Assembly (NCBI RefSeq): GCF_018742245.1
Contig: NZ_CP036135.1
Coordinates: 1-64,000 of the forward strand
Direction: 5' to 3'
DNA: 64,000 nucleotides
Origin: Bacillus mycoides
Lineage (GTDB): Bacteria > Bacillota > Bacilli > Bacillales > Bacillaceae_G
The number at the start of each line of letters is the position of its first letter. Within the stretch, counting starts at the first letter, position 1. Shown here piece by piece: positions 1 through 8,652 of the stretch. The notes under the pieces are model-generated. The model had not been told where the DNA came from. It did not search any database and saw only the letters and a list, made by a program, of their open reading frames with translations. The position numbers and the translations under genes are program-made.

Positions 1-1701
1 ATGGGAAAATCATTTATTATTCGTAATCAACGTAGTCTAAGTGGACAATCTACAAATGCAGTTTTAGTAACACTGAAATCTTGGCAAAAACTTGTTGAAA
101 CTTTCGAAGAGAAATACTACAGCTATAAAGATACATACCTTGAGGATATTGTTGATCATATGACATATGAGGAGCGTATTGCCGATGTGGATGGCTTCGT
201 AGCACAGGCTAAACCATCTTTTTCACGTCGTACACTATCTGCTATTTCGGAAACAATGGGAAGAAAGCATAAATTATATGGCCTTACAAACGCAGATTTG
301 GAAGTCTTCTTATATCTACATAAAAAATGTTACACGAATGGAGTCATTCCAAATGTAACAATACATATGATGTGGGAAGATTACAAACTATATAAAGAAG
401 AATTTGCTTACATACAGCATTCTCAATTCTATATTGCATTAAAGAAATTAAGTATACATAACATTATTACGATTGAAAATGAATTAGATGGTCGATCTAC
501 AATTAAATTAACTCATTTTATGAATGAAGAAACTGAAAAGGCGAATGCATATGTTTATATTAGCCCGGTGGTATTTACGAAAGCTTTCTTTGAGCTATCA
601 GTTGCATCTAAGAAGCTATTCTTAGATATTGCTATGCAACAGCACAGTGAAACTACACTAAAACGTTCCTTAGACAAACAAGATGAAAAAGGGAATAAAA
701 CTCATTTTGGTGGGATGTACCGCTTTTTACATAAAAAATATCCACATCAAATTCGCGCAGTTATGACAGAATTAACAACTGCATTACCATGTACAGGGAC
801 TCCACTATTCAAAATTTGTAAATTACAAAAAGGGGTTAAGAATAAAAAAAGATATACGACTCTATACCTATCCTTACATACGGATTTCTTATGTGCAAAA
901 GAAACAGGAGAAGTACAGTATCGCGATCCATTCACACCAAAGCTTACTTATGCTCGTAAAGCTCGTTTTATCGAATCCGTACTACAAGAAATGAATATTG
1001 GTGAATTTACACAAGACATGAACAAGTTTATCCATGTACTTAAATATACATGCCATCGACAAATTCGAAGCGTAATTCATAGCTTACGTGACATGATAGA
1101 TCGTAATGAAGAGTATCCAAGCAAATTAGTATATACACTGAAAAAATTATTAAATCAAACATCACAATATCAAATTCTTGATACCGCAGCTAAAGAGGGT
1201 ATTTATCCTCTGATTACACAACATGTTCCAAAAGAACAAAAAGAACAAGCTGTATTTGATTTCGGATTACATTTCTCTATGTACTCTCTAAGAAACATCA
1301 AAAAGTTGTTCCGCAAAACGTATGAATTACTAAATTACAAATTTGCTGTACCAGTTACAGAGGAATCTTATCACCGCAACTATCTAAAGTATCAAGAAGA
1401 AACGTTGTTTAGAAAGTACGCTTATGAACAAGGTACAAACCTAAACGCTTATATGGCTTTAGAAATAGAAATACGTGAACTCTTAAAGGTAAGAGGATAT
1501 AAAGAACGCTCTATTCCTAGTGATGTTCGGGAATTGTTCATTGAGAAGATAGATAGATTACCGAAAGAAAAGCTTCGCGTTATTGAAGTACCAGATAACT
1601 TTAATTTAATTACATTTATGCGTGCCTTTGAACAGTTAATACGCGCTGGTATCCCAGTAACAACGGCTGAGCAAGTACTGACAGCAATGAAAACGAACTA
1701 A
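1..1701 (+). CDS. Putative plasmid replication initiator-like protein (winged-helix)
   Basis: A 566-residue soluble, basic protein with no signal peptide. Residues about 95-185 look like a winged-helix DNA-binding domain followed by a second helical domain, the general plan of plasmid initiators; I cannot place it in a named Rep family with certainty. Two arguments favour replication. The gene is followed by a 1.1 kb AT-rich non-coding stretch with an iteron-like repeat pair and a near-consensus DnaA box. The window also starts exactly on its ATG, as in plasmid assemblies rotated to the rep gene. The ribosome site lies outside the window. An alternative is another plasmid DNA-binding protein. 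The call as a gene is firm; the function is inferred. Confidence 0.6.
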   Translation: MGKSFIIRNQRSLSGQSTNAVLVTLKSWQKLVETFEEKYYSYKDTYLEDIVDHMTYEERIADVDGFVAQAKPSFSRRTLSAISETMGRKHKLYGLTNADLEVFLYLHKKCYTNGVIPNVTIHMMWEDYKLYKEEFAYIQHSQFYIALKKLSIHNIITIENELDGRSTIKLTHFMNEETEKANAYVYISPVVFTKAFFELSVASKKLFLDIAMQQHSETTLKRSLDKQDEKGNKTHFGGMYRFLHKKYPHQIRAVMTELTTALPCTGTPLFKICKLQKGVKNKKRYTTLYLSLHTDFLCAKETGEVQYRDPFTPKLTYARKARFIESVLQEMNIGEFTQDMNKFIHVLKYTCHRQIRSVIHSLRDMIDRNEEYPSKLVYTLKKLLNQTSQYQILDTAAKEGIYPLITQHVPKEQKEQAVFDFGLHFSMYSLRNIKKLFRKTYELLNYKFAVPVTEESYHRNYLKYQEETLFRKYAYEQGTNLNAYMALEIEIRELLKVRGYKERSIPSDVRELFIEKIDRLPKEKLRVIEVPDNFNLITFMRAFEQLIRAGIPVTTAEQVLTAMKTN

Positions 1702-1709
1702 TCATAATC

Positions 1710-1747
1710 AGCTCTCTATTTTTGAAAAAAATTCAAGATAGAGGGCT
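1710..1747 (+). terminator. Hairpin after the initiator-like gene
   Basis: The arms AGCTCTCTAT and ATAGAGGGCT enclose an A-rich loop about 10 bases after the stop codon. No clear T run follows, so termination is weakly supported. Confidence 0.35.
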
Positions 1748-1980
1748 ATTCGTGTTGATACGTTTATTTAAAAGAATTTTACTCATTCTTCACATTAAGT
1801 AACTTTACTCGATTCTATTCAAAATAGAGTCTTTTTTTATGCAATCATATACAAAAATAGTATAGTACCTATCTATATTTCCACACATACTTCCATAAAA
1901 ACATGTTATAAGCTGTCTATATACATTCAAATATCTACAAGAAATCATAAGAAAAAAATTAAATTTCGTGGATAAGTAGA

Positions 1981-2125
1981 TAAATAACACATAATGTGAA
2001 TAATTTAGTGCCATTATCATTGATATAAATGGCTTATATGCCTTCATCTATCAAAAATCATCAATATTAATGTGAGTTATGTGCGAAATTAGGATTATGT
2101 TGATTAAATAACATATAATGTGAAT
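1981..2125. repeat. Iteron-like repeat pair in a candidate origin region
   Basis: Two 21-bp direct repeats at 1981-2001 and 2105-2125 differ at one position (TAAATAACAC or TAAATAACAT, then ATAATGTGAAT). A sequence one mismatch from the DnaA box, CGTGGATAA, lies at 1967-1975. The surrounding 1750-2550 stretch is very AT-rich and I see no gene in it. A replication origin for the neighbouring initiator-like gene is inferred. Two copies are few for a classical iteron array. Confidence 0.4.
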
Positions 2126-2550
2126 CTTTTGTGGGTAACTACAATAAGATTGTGGAAATTCATTGAATTCATATGAAATTTTACGATCGAATAAATATGT
2201 TTAATAATGTATTAAATTGTTTCATTTTTTATGTAGGAATACTAAATTCGATTTATGATTATTTGTAGATTTTAAACCATAATAATACCTAATTTTCCAT
2301 TGTTAAATTCTACTTTTTATGATTTTTTACGCTATGAAATGTTAAGAGGCTTTGTTAGAGTAAGGATATACGTACATTTGCCAGTCCTATATAAGTTTTA
2401 TCTTTATATTTTTAATATATATATAAGATATATATTTATATTAGATTTTATTAACTACTCTTCAATTACATTGTTACTAAAATGACTGAAAAGATTAATT
2501 TACAATTTTTAATTTTATTTTCGAACCACTTAAAAAAATCATACAATAAA

Positions 2551-2684
2551 AAAAGAGAGCAGCATGTTACCAACATGTGCTCCTCTTTTGATAACTACTA
2601 CCGTCAGGTGGTGGCTATCAATTATCATTTATTTTTACAAAAACCACTCTTTTTCTGCTTACGAGACGGCGTGAAGAAAGAGTG
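2551..2684 (+). ncRNA. Three consecutive hairpins, possible structured RNA
   Basis: Three strong stem-loops follow each other: 2551-2589 (AAAAGAG...CTCTTTT with an inner CATGTT/AACATG stem), 2590-2619 (GATAACTACTACC paired with GGTGGTGGCTATC through G-U pairs) and 2645-2684 (CACTCTTT paired with AAAGAGTG). They lie between the initiator-like gene and the next operon, in DNA without a convincing gene. They could be a regulatory RNA, a leader, or stacked terminators. The strand is assumed from the direction of the downstream operon. Confidence 0.4.
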
Positions 2685-2843
2685 CTTTTCTTGTTATTAG
2701 CACAGTTTCAAAGAATTTAAGATTTTTGTCGAACGTCTTTCCAATTTTGGAATGACGTATTTTTTTAGGGACAAATTCGAAAATCCGTATCATTATCATA
2801 TGTATTTAGTGTATCTAGAATTCTATATGGATGGTGAAGACAT

Positions 2844-3134
2844 ATGAGTCAATATCAAATGCTGTATAGTACACCTTATCTGTATTCTTCTCGAACATTG
2901 AATCAAATGTACAAAGCTAATAAGAATGAAGAAAACATATGCGCTATACAAGAGCATATGTTACGTCACGAAGTATACCTGGACCAACAATACCGAGGTT
3001 ACTATTATTTAAGTCAAAAGATTGAAGAGGAGTTATACGGCGAAGAACATGCATTGTCATGGAATGAGCTATTGGATGATTATCAACTTTATAGAGATCG
3101 GAAGGGCAATTTATCTATCAAACCGAAAGGATGA
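2844..3134 (+). CDS. Small hypothetical protein, first gene of the FtsK-like operon
   Basis: A 96-residue hydrophilic protein rich in Tyr, Gln and Glu, with no recognised domain, signal peptide or membrane segment. It starts at an ATG preceded by GGTGAAGAC and is followed after 7 bases by the next small gene, so the two are probably cotranscribed with the FtsK-like and Replic_Relax genes. Its position suggests an accessory role in plasmid maintenance or transfer; nothing in the sequence shows what. Confidence 0.7.
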   Translation: MSQYQMLYSTPYLYSSRTLNQMYKANKNEENICAIQEHMLRHEVYLDQQYRGYYYLSQKIEEELYGEEHALSWNELLDDYQLYRDRKGNLSIKPKG

Positions 3135-3141
3135 GATAAAC

Positions 3142-3327
3142 ATGACAATCATTGGAGAGCTAGGGATTGTATATGGCGTGACCGGAGCTTCAGTTTTAGG
3201 AATAAAATTGCTGAAGAAGAAAGGTCTTTATCTTCCAGGTTGGTTGCTACGTGCGGGTCTTAAATGCTTGTTGATTGGGAGTGTTTGGTACGTTCTAATG
3301 GATATACTAGATGTGTTTCTGCGTTAG
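3142..3327 (+). CDS. Small membrane protein, second gene of the operon
   Basis: A 61-residue protein with two hydrophobic stretches, around residues 5-20 and 38-57, separated by a Lys-rich turn (LLKKKGLYLPG). I chose the ATG at 3142 because AAAGGATGAG lies just upstream and it begins 7 bases after the previous stop. An in-frame start further upstream would overlap the previous gene extensively. It may be a membrane partner of the neighbouring FtsK-like ATPase; this is inferred from position only. Confidence 0.65.
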   Translation: MTIIGELGIVYGVTGASVLGIKLLKKKGLYLPGWLLRAGLKCLLIGSVWYVLMDILDVFLR

Positions 3328-3427
3328 TATTACATCTGGTAGTTGAAGGTGATTATAATAGCGCATCTTAAACCACTTTTTCTAAGCTTCCATACAGGCT
3401 CAACTACCTTAAGGAGGTATGGAGGGA

Positions 3428-4609
3428 ATGTTGTCACTTTTATTAATCCCAGCAACCTTTATAACTGTAGCTTATTTTTATCAAAGTAACGGAATGAGTG
3501 ATAAGAAAAAAATTGCAACGTTTTTTGAAATTACAAAGATATGTGTTCAACATAAAGGTGAATTACAATACCCCATTTTTATAAAAGAAATTAAAGATGA
3601 TATAAGTATGAATTATGTTTACAAGTTACCACTTGGTGTACCTAGTCAACTTATCCAAAAGTTAGCTGAAGTATTAGAAGAAGGCCTATATAAACCTGTT
3701 AAAATATCGTTTCACCAAAGAGAGCTTCATATTCGAGTATTTAGCCAACAAATACCTGAAATGTGGAATTGGTCTAAGGATCTATTAAAAGAGCATACAT
3801 GGATCGTTATGGTGGGGAAAGCGTTAGATAAATATGTATATCATGACTTTGAGAAAACACCTCATATGTGTGTAAGTGGAATGACTCGTTTTGGAAAGAC
3901 AGTATTCTTAAAAAATGTGATGACAAGTTTAATTTTACAACAATCTCAACACGTGAAATTTTTTATTGTTGATCTAAAAGAAGGGCTAGAATTTAATCCT
4001 TATAAAGATCTATCCCAAGTTGTAGAAGTAGCTGAAAACCCGGAACGGGCGTTAGAGATGTTGGGGAGAGTACGCGAAAAGATGATAAAACAGATTGAAA
4101 TGATGAAGAAGTCCTATTTTACCAATATCATAGACACATCAATTAGAGAACGTTGCTTCATCATAGTAGATGAAGGAGCAAATCTTTGTCCTACACAAGG
4201 ATTACCTAAAAAACAACGTGATGTATTATTTTTGTGTCAAGAGATGTTATCTGAAATCGCAAGAATCGGAGGTGGTTTAGGATTCCGGCTCATATTTTGT
4301 ACGCAATATCCAACCTCTGATACATTGCCAAGACAGATCAAACAAAATGCTGATGCAAAAATAGGCTTTCGATTACCAACGGCTGTTGCTTCCCAAGTTG
4401 CTTTGGATGAATCAGGGTTAGAGGATTTGCCTTCTCTTCCAGGAAGAGCATTGTTTAAAACAGATCGTACAGAGGAAATCCAGGTACCTTATTTAAAGGA
4501 TACAGATATGTGGGAGTTGCTAAAACAATATAAGGTGGTGAAGCAACATGAGGCATCAAACACTCAAACAGAAAGCGAGACAAATCGAGATTTTATCCAC
4601 TTTGGGTAA
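3428..4609 (+). CDS. FtsK/SpoIIIE-type DNA translocase (TcpA-like coupling ATPase)
   Basis: A protein of 393 residues with an N-terminal membrane segment (LLIPATFITVAYF), a Walker A motif GMTRFGKT near residue 157 and a Walker B motif CFIIVDEG near residue 240. This is the layout of the FtsK-HerA coupling ATPases used by Gram-positive plasmids and ICEs to move DNA. AAGGAGGT at 3411-3418 touches an ATG at 3419, so the ATG at 3428, with normal spacing, is preferred. The end overlaps the next gene by 62 bases, indicating translational coupling. A DNA-pumping role in conjugation or mobilisation is inferred from family and neighbours. No relaxase is visible in this window. Confidence 0.85.
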   Translation: MLSLLLIPATFITVAYFYQSNGMSDKKKIATFFEITKICVQHKGELQYPIFIKEIKDDISMNYVYKLPLGVPSQLIQKLAEVLEEGLYKPVKISFHQRELHIRVFSQQIPEMWNWSKDLLKEHTWIVMVGKALDKYVYHDFEKTPHMCVSGMTRFGKTVFLKNVMTSLILQQSQHVKFFIVDLKEGLEFNPYKDLSQVVEVAENPERALEMLGRVREKMIKQIEMMKKSYFTNIIDTSIRERCFIIVDEGANLCPTQGLPKKQRDVLFLCQEMLSEIARIGGGLGFRLIFCTQYPTSDTLPRQIKQNADAKIGFRLPTAVASQVALDESGLEDLPSLPGRALFKTDRTEEIQVPYLKDTDMWELLKQYKVVKQHEASNTQTESETNRDFIHFG

Positions 4610-5162
4610 GTTAGATTTTTTAACTAGGAGGCAACTACAAGCCATCCACTGTCTAGGGAGTATTAGAAATGCAAATCGTATATTAAAGGATATGCACTCG
4701 TATTTTCACATTACAAGAATGGCTCGTGAACATGTATATTATTTAAATAAAAAGGGACGGGATTTATTAGGCATTACAAAAGAAGTAAAGAAAAGTAGTC
4801 AATTACAGCACATATTAATGCGAAACGAAAGCTGGATGTGGCTTGGATTTCCAGAATGGAAAACAGAAAGACCTATCGATTTTTCAATCAATGGTCAACG
4901 GTATCAGATTATTCCTGACGCAACGTATTTTGAGGATAATGTTCCCCATTTTGTTGAAATAGATCGTATGCAACATATGAAGGCAAACGAACATAAAATA
5001 CAGTTATATGGCCATATAACAGATATCTATAAAAAACAGAATGCTATTGTTCCAGTAATTATCTTTTTCACATTATCAGACTATCGGCAATCCAAATTAG
5101 AACAATATGCTGTAAAGCAAAATGTATTTATGAGAACGTTCGTGATGGACCACATATTCTAG
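4548..5162 (+). CDS. Replication-relaxation (Replic_Relax) family protein
   Basis: A 204-residue protein. Residues 10-65 form a winged-helix-like domain (LGKLDFLTRRQLQAIH), and the C-terminal half carries the acidic/hydrophobic pattern seen in Replic_Relax proteins (IIPDATYF, HFVEIDRM), which resembles a nuclease-like fold. Family members sit beside FtsK-like ATPases on Gram-positive plasmids and are linked to rolling-circle replication or transfer. Here the ATG lies inside the end of the FtsK-like gene, after GGTGGTG, so the two are almost certainly coexpressed. A substitute relaxase role is possible but not shown. Confidence 0.8.
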   Translation: MRHQTLKQKARQIEILSTLGKLDFLTRRQLQAIHCLGSIRNANRILKDMHSYFHITRMAREHVYYLNKKGRDLLGITKEVKKSSQLQHILMRNESWMWLGFPEWKTERPIDFSINGQRYQIIPDATYFEDNVPHFVEIDRMQHMKANEHKIQLYGHITDIYKKQNAIVPVIIFFTLSDYRQSKLEQYAVKQNVFMRTFVMDHIF

Positions 5163-5167
5163 GAGTC

Positions 5168-5398
5168 TTAAATATTGATGTCCCAAAAGTCATGATAATC
5201 AATGCGGTTATCAAATTTTCTTAGTGTTTTAATGATTTTAGTTGCGGATGTTAAAGTGGGAACACGATCCTTTTTATTCGCTAAATCACTTATTAATGAT
5301 TTACTTAATCCAGTTTTTTGTACTAACCACTGTTGTTTAATTCCTCTACGATCTAAATAGTCACCAAATGGAGTTCTCTTTTTTCCTAGACCAAACAT
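5168..5398 (-). CDS. Small XRE-family DNA-binding regulator
   Basis: A 76-residue protein made almost wholly of one helix-turn-helix of the Cro/CI (XRE) type: residues 10-60 include GDYLDRRGIKQQWLVQKTGL followed by SKSLISDLANKK, the recognition-helix region. The start is supported by AGGAGGG 7 bases upstream. It is convergent with the FtsK/Replic_Relax operon, with only 5 bases between the stops, and may set expression of plasmid maintenance genes. No operator was identified. Confidence 0.85.
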   Translation of the reverse strand: MFGLGKKRTPFGDYLDRRGIKQQWLVQKTGLSKSLISDLANKKDRVPTLTSATKIIKTLRKFDNRIDYHDFWDINI

Positions 5399-5634
5399 AA
5401 GGAATCCCTCCTAATAAAGAATATCGTACTTATAGCTTGTACAATATTCCATAAAACTAAACCTTTGTTCATAAATATGGAATTATAATTTGAAACAAAG
5501 CATAGAATAATATAAAGAAAATCAAAAAAATGTGTAATAATTTTGAAGAATGTAGCATTCATAGTAATAGCTACAAGTTGCTGATACACTATTCTAATGG
5601 CAACTTGTTGCAAAAGGTATTCCTATAAAATTAA

Positions 5635-5675
5635 AAGCTTAAACCCATTGGTACACAAGGGTTTAGGCTTTTTTT
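5635..5675 (+). terminator. Rho-independent terminator
   Basis: The stem AAGCTTAAACCC/GGGTTTAGGCTT has a 12-base loop and is followed by a run of seven T. It lies in the gap between the XRE gene and the broken polymerase gene. No gene is seen in 5399-5838 otherwise. Confidence 0.75.
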
Positions 5676-5838
5676 AATTTATGGAGTAATGAAAACGAGT
5701 TTAATAAATTAAGAGATACTATATTGTTCAGTGGTCGAATATTGAAGAAATATATGTACATAATTTCACGTACCATAATGATAATAAAAAAATATTTTCT
5801 AAATGGTTGTATAACACAAAACAATAGGTTCATAGCAA

Positions 5839-5850
5839 GAACGAACGTTC
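5839..5850. promoter_or_regulatory. LexA (SOS) box of a broken polymerase gene
   Basis: GAACGAACGTTC is a perfect palindrome fitting the Bacillus LexA/DinR consensus (GAAC, four bases, GTTC). It lies 20 bases upstream of the Y-family polymerase pseudogene, so the dead gene keeps its SOS operator. Confidence 0.75.
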
Positions 5851-5869
5851 TCTTTTTGGAGGTGAAACA

Positions 5870-6736
5870 ATGTTTGATTACTCAAAATATATGAATCGAA
5901 TGATTTTATGCATAGATCTTTGTTCATATTTCGCTAGTTGTGCGTGTGTCATAAGAGGATTAGTTTCATTAAAAGTAAAATTAGCTGTTGTTGGAGACTT
6001 AAATCGAAATGGATTTATTGTGTTGGCTGCGACTCTTGATATGGGAAAATTAGGGGTTTACACAGCAACCAGATTATACGAAATACCAAGAGATCCAAAT
6101 ATAATTGTCGTAAATGCAACAATGAGAAGATATGTTGCAATCTCAGATCAGATCACAGAAAGTTACACGAAGTATGTAGCATTAGAGGATCTACACGTTT
6201 ACTCAATAGATGAGTACTTTCTAGACATGCAACAAACGGCTCATCTTTTCGGGTGAGATCCAATGATAATTGCTAAAAGGATTCAAAGAGAAATATATGA
6301 CACAACTGGCATAACAGCATCTATTGGAATTGGACCGGATTTGTTTCTTTAAAAAATTGCTCTAGACGTGGAAAGTAAACATTCAAACTCTAGGATTGCT
6401 ATGTGGACATACGAGGATGTTTCTAAAAAGTTATGGGGAATCGGAATGGCTACTGAAGAGGTGTTGCATGGAATGGGACTATTTTCCTTGAAGGATGTTG
6501 CAAAAATACCTAAAGAACTTCTAATAAAGCGATTTGGCAAAGTAAAAGGTGAAGAATCATATCTCGTTTCTCATATGGTATTGATGAGAGCCAGATTGCT
6601 ACTAAATACATTCTGAAAAGCACTTTTATTACAAAAGGGCAAATATTATTAGAAGACTGTTTTAGCCCCAACAAATTAAAAATGCTTCTTCTAGAACAAA
6701 TAAAAGAAACCTGTTTTCGCTTACAATCTTTTGACA
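5870..6736 (+). pseudogene. Broken UvrX-like Y-family DNA polymerase
   Basis: The start (GGAGGTGAAACA then ATG) and the first 128 residues align with the intact UvrX-like gene at 39357-40622: NRMILCIDLCSYFAS, LAVVGDLNRNG and VYSIDEYFLD match its motifs. The frame is broken by TGA at 6254-6256, by TAA near 6350, and by a frameshift near 6573, after which matches continue in another frame (KGQILLEDC, LLLEQIKETCFRLQS). Homology stops near 6736, where an Rpn fragment on the other strand begins. The gene has lost its little-finger and C-terminal part and is not functional. Confidence 0.9.
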
Positions 6737-6746
6737 TGATATATAA

Positions 6747-6941
6747 TTATAATAGTAATTTTCGTATTTCTTCTGTACTGAGACAAGTGAATTTTGCAAT
6801 ATCTTCTAATGGCATTCCATTTTTATGCATACCACGAATTAATTGGATTTTCCCTTGTTCAATACCTTCTTCTAATCCTTCTTCTCGTGCATGAACTATT
6901 TTAGCTTGTTTATCTAGAAGTATTTTCTCACGAGCTTCATA
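6747..6941 (-). pseudogene. C-terminal fragment of an Rpn-family nuclease/transposase
   Basis: On the minus strand an open stretch of 64 codons reads YEAREKILLDKQAKIVHARE followed by EGLEEGIEQGKIQLIRGMHK and ends at TAA. It matches the last part of the intact Rpn gene at 43932-44828 (YEAREKALMDEAAKFAHARN). The N-terminal PD-(D/E)XK catalytic part is missing. The fragment ends right where the res-like recombination sites begin, suggesting that a recombination event removed the rest. Confidence 0.85.
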
Positions 6942-6945
6942 ACCG

Positions 6946-7058
6946 CTTCAAAAGGTATTTATTTTATAGAAGTACTTCAAATATGGAGTCTTTAATGTTT
7001 TGAAGCAATGTTTTTCATAGATGTCTACCTACTTCAAAAGGTATACCTTTTGGTGTAT
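6946..7058. repeat. Orphan res-like site (three subsites) without a resolvase
   Basis: Three imperfect inverted repeats share GCTTCAAA/TTTGAAGC-type arms: about 6946-6974 (GCTTCAAAAGGTA ... ATAGAAGT), 6974-7005 (ACTTCAAATATGG ... TTTTGAAGC) and 7031-7055, where TTCAAAAGGTATACCTTTTG is palindromic around GGTATACC. The spacing and three-part design resemble Tn3-type res sites such as the one at 27364-27486, but no resolvase gene lies beside it. Confidence 0.5.
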
Positions 7059-7271
7059 ATACTATTTGGTATTTTTTATATTATTTAACATTGAATGTTT
7101 TTGAGGGGCGGATTCGCAAAGTTTTTTAATTGTAAATATTATTGTTTGTATCTAGATGATTAATAAACTGAATATTCGGTGTGTTATTTATCAAATTAAT
7201 AAATAATACAAATATTGAAAAACATGGTAATATATTCTTGTATTTGTAAAATATTTCTAGGAGGTAATCGG

Positions 7272-7982
7272 ATGATAAGTAAAAAATTTGTAACTGGTAC
7301 TATTGTATCGACATTATTGGTTCTTTCTGCTTCCCCGTCTTTAGCGGCTGTTAATGAAAAACAAGTACAAAAAACAAATTCTGTTCAAGAGGTTCAAAGC
7401 GAAAAAAGTGCAGAAGTTAAATTTAACAATGAACAAGAGATGTACGATATTGCACAAAAAGCAGAGAAATATTTTGTGAAGAATGTAGATGGTACAATTG
7501 CACTTAATGCAACTGCGGAACAACTCGGAACTACTGAAGAAAATTTAAATCAGTATAGAAAAGGTGTAGAAGCTATTAATCTAGCAGTTGCAACTGGTAA
7601 CGTGAAGGTCAATGTAAATGCAAATACGAATTCATTGGCATTAGAAACGGTTGCTCCTTCAAATCATTCAACTCTTCCTAGTTGGACATGGAATAGTGAT
7701 TTTTATGGTTGGAACTTTTATTTAAGTAACTCCGAATCAAAGACATTTGTATACAACTGTAATAAATGGGCAGCAGGTGCAGCGGGTGTTGCTGTTATCA
7801 CTGGTTATGTAGCGGCTATGGGTGTACCTCAGGCTGCGGCAGCTGCGCTAGCGGCTGGGTTAATTTCAGCAGGTCTTTGGTGGGTAGGAAATGAAGTGGA
7901 TTATAGAATGACTAGTAAAGGAACAAAAATATATTTGAGTAACTGGAATCCAGTAAATATTGTACAAATTTCGGGTAGATAA
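7272..7982 (+). CDS. Secreted Gly/Ala-rich protein, bacteriocin-like candidate
   Basis: A 236-residue protein with a typical signal peptide (residues 1-24, cleavage near SLA-AV), a charged Lys/Glu-rich region to about residue 120, then a Trp-rich stretch (SWTWNSDFYGWNFY). A glycine/alanine-rich hydrophobic segment follows at about 168-205 (AAGAAGVAVITGYVAAMGVP), then a polar tail. ATG 7272 is chosen over an earlier in-frame start because GGAGGTAATCG precedes it. No family is recognised. A hydrophobic Gly/Ala segment plus a small membrane gene downstream is a layout seen in some bacteriocin/immunity pairs. That function is inferred and unproven; it could also be a membrane-associated secreted protein. 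Confidence 0.75.
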   Translation: MISKKFVTGTIVSTLLVLSASPSLAAVNEKQVQKTNSVQEVQSEKSAEVKFNNEQEMYDIAQKAEKYFVKNVDGTIALNATAEQLGTTEENLNQYRKGVEAINLAVATGNVKVNVNANTNSLALETVAPSNHSTLPSWTWNSDFYGWNFYLSNSESKTFVYNCNKWAAGAAGVAVITGYVAAMGVPQAAAAALAAGLISAGLWWVGNEVDYRMTSKGTKIYLSNWNPVNIVQISGR

Positions 7983-7993
7983 AATAATATTTT

Positions 7994-8027
7994 AAAAGAA
8001 AACAATGTATATTCATTGTTTTCTTTT
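7994..8027 (+). terminator. Hairpin between the secreted protein and the membrane protein
   Basis: The arms AAAAGAAAACAATG/CATTGTTTTCTTTT pair perfectly over 14 bp around a 6-base loop. The hairpin sits between the two genes and may attenuate rather than stop transcription into the second. Confidence 0.6.
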
Positions 8028-8048
8028 ATTTAGGAGGTTACTACATTT

Positions 8049-8282
8049 ATGATTGTATTTTTCTTAATATTATCTTTATGTGGATATGTAATTTTAAAAT
8101 ACTCTAATATGTCTTTACCATCTTACATTACGTATTTTTTAAGCGCATTTATCATTATATGTGTATCTATATTAATCTTAAAATTAGATGTTAAACCAGA
8201 AATCAAATATACAATTTTTGGTTTTTCTCTCTTTGTTCTTTTGCATAATCTTGTCATAGGAGCAAAAATGTTATTTAAATGA
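8049..8282 (+). CDS. Small membrane protein, possible immunity partner
   Basis: A 77-residue, almost entirely hydrophobic protein with three predicted membrane segments, about residues 1-17, 24-44 and 53-72. The ATG follows AGGAGGTTACTACATTT, a strong ribosome site at slightly long spacing. It lies 66 bases after the secreted Gly/Ala-rich protein and before a strong terminator, so the pair forms one short transcription unit. An immunity role for that protein is inferred from size, location and topology only. Confidence 0.75.
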   Translation: MIVFFLILSLCGYVILKYSNMSLPSYITYFLSAFIIICVSILILKLDVKPEIKYTIFGFSLFVLLHNLVIGAKMLFK

Positions 8283-8289
8283 ATAATTT

Positions 8290-8337
8290 TATATAATGAA
8301 GGCACTCATTATTTTGTTTGAGTGCCTTCATTATATA
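8290..8337. terminator. Bidirectional terminator between convergent genes
   Basis: A 19-bp perfect stem (TATATAATGAAGGCACTCA and its complement) with a 10-base loop separates the small membrane gene from the convergent zinc-ribbon gene. Confidence 0.85.
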
Positions 8338-8346
8338 AATTATATA

Positions 8347-8553
8347 TTATTTTTTAAATACACTTGGTTCTTCAACCCTAAAGGAAATTACTTCTCCGCA
8401 ATCAAGACAAAATGTAGTTAATAGTTTAGAACGTTTCCCACCTTTGAAGATTGTACTATGAATATTTTCATAAATATACGCATGATAACCGAATCCTACT
8501 TTTCCTTCTTTAAGATTAGTAGATCCACATTTATCACATTTTGAATTTTGCAT
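8347..8553 (-). CDS. Small zinc-ribbon protein
   Basis: A 68-residue protein with two Cys pairs, CDKCGS near the N-terminus and CLDCGE near the C-terminus, spaced as in zinc ribbons. The middle is rich in Gly, Tyr and Lys. The start is supported by AAAGGAGG upstream. Similar small zinc-ribbon proteins are common in Bacillus but of unknown role; nucleic-acid or protein binding is possible. Confidence 0.75.
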   Translation of the reverse strand: MQNSKCDKCGSTNLKEGKVGFGYHAYIYENIHSTIFKGGKRSKLLTTFCLDCGEVISFRVEEPSVFKK

Positions 8554-8652
8554 ATTGTAAACCTCCTTTTCTATAATATTATCATGATTTTTATAAGGGG
8601 ATCATTTTTAAAAAAATATTGTATTGAAAAATAATTTAAGATACCTCTATCC

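Noticed and set aside
1805..2485. Small frames on both strands in the region after the initiator-like gene
   Set aside because: Composition is that of AT-rich non-coding DNA and none has a good start signal.
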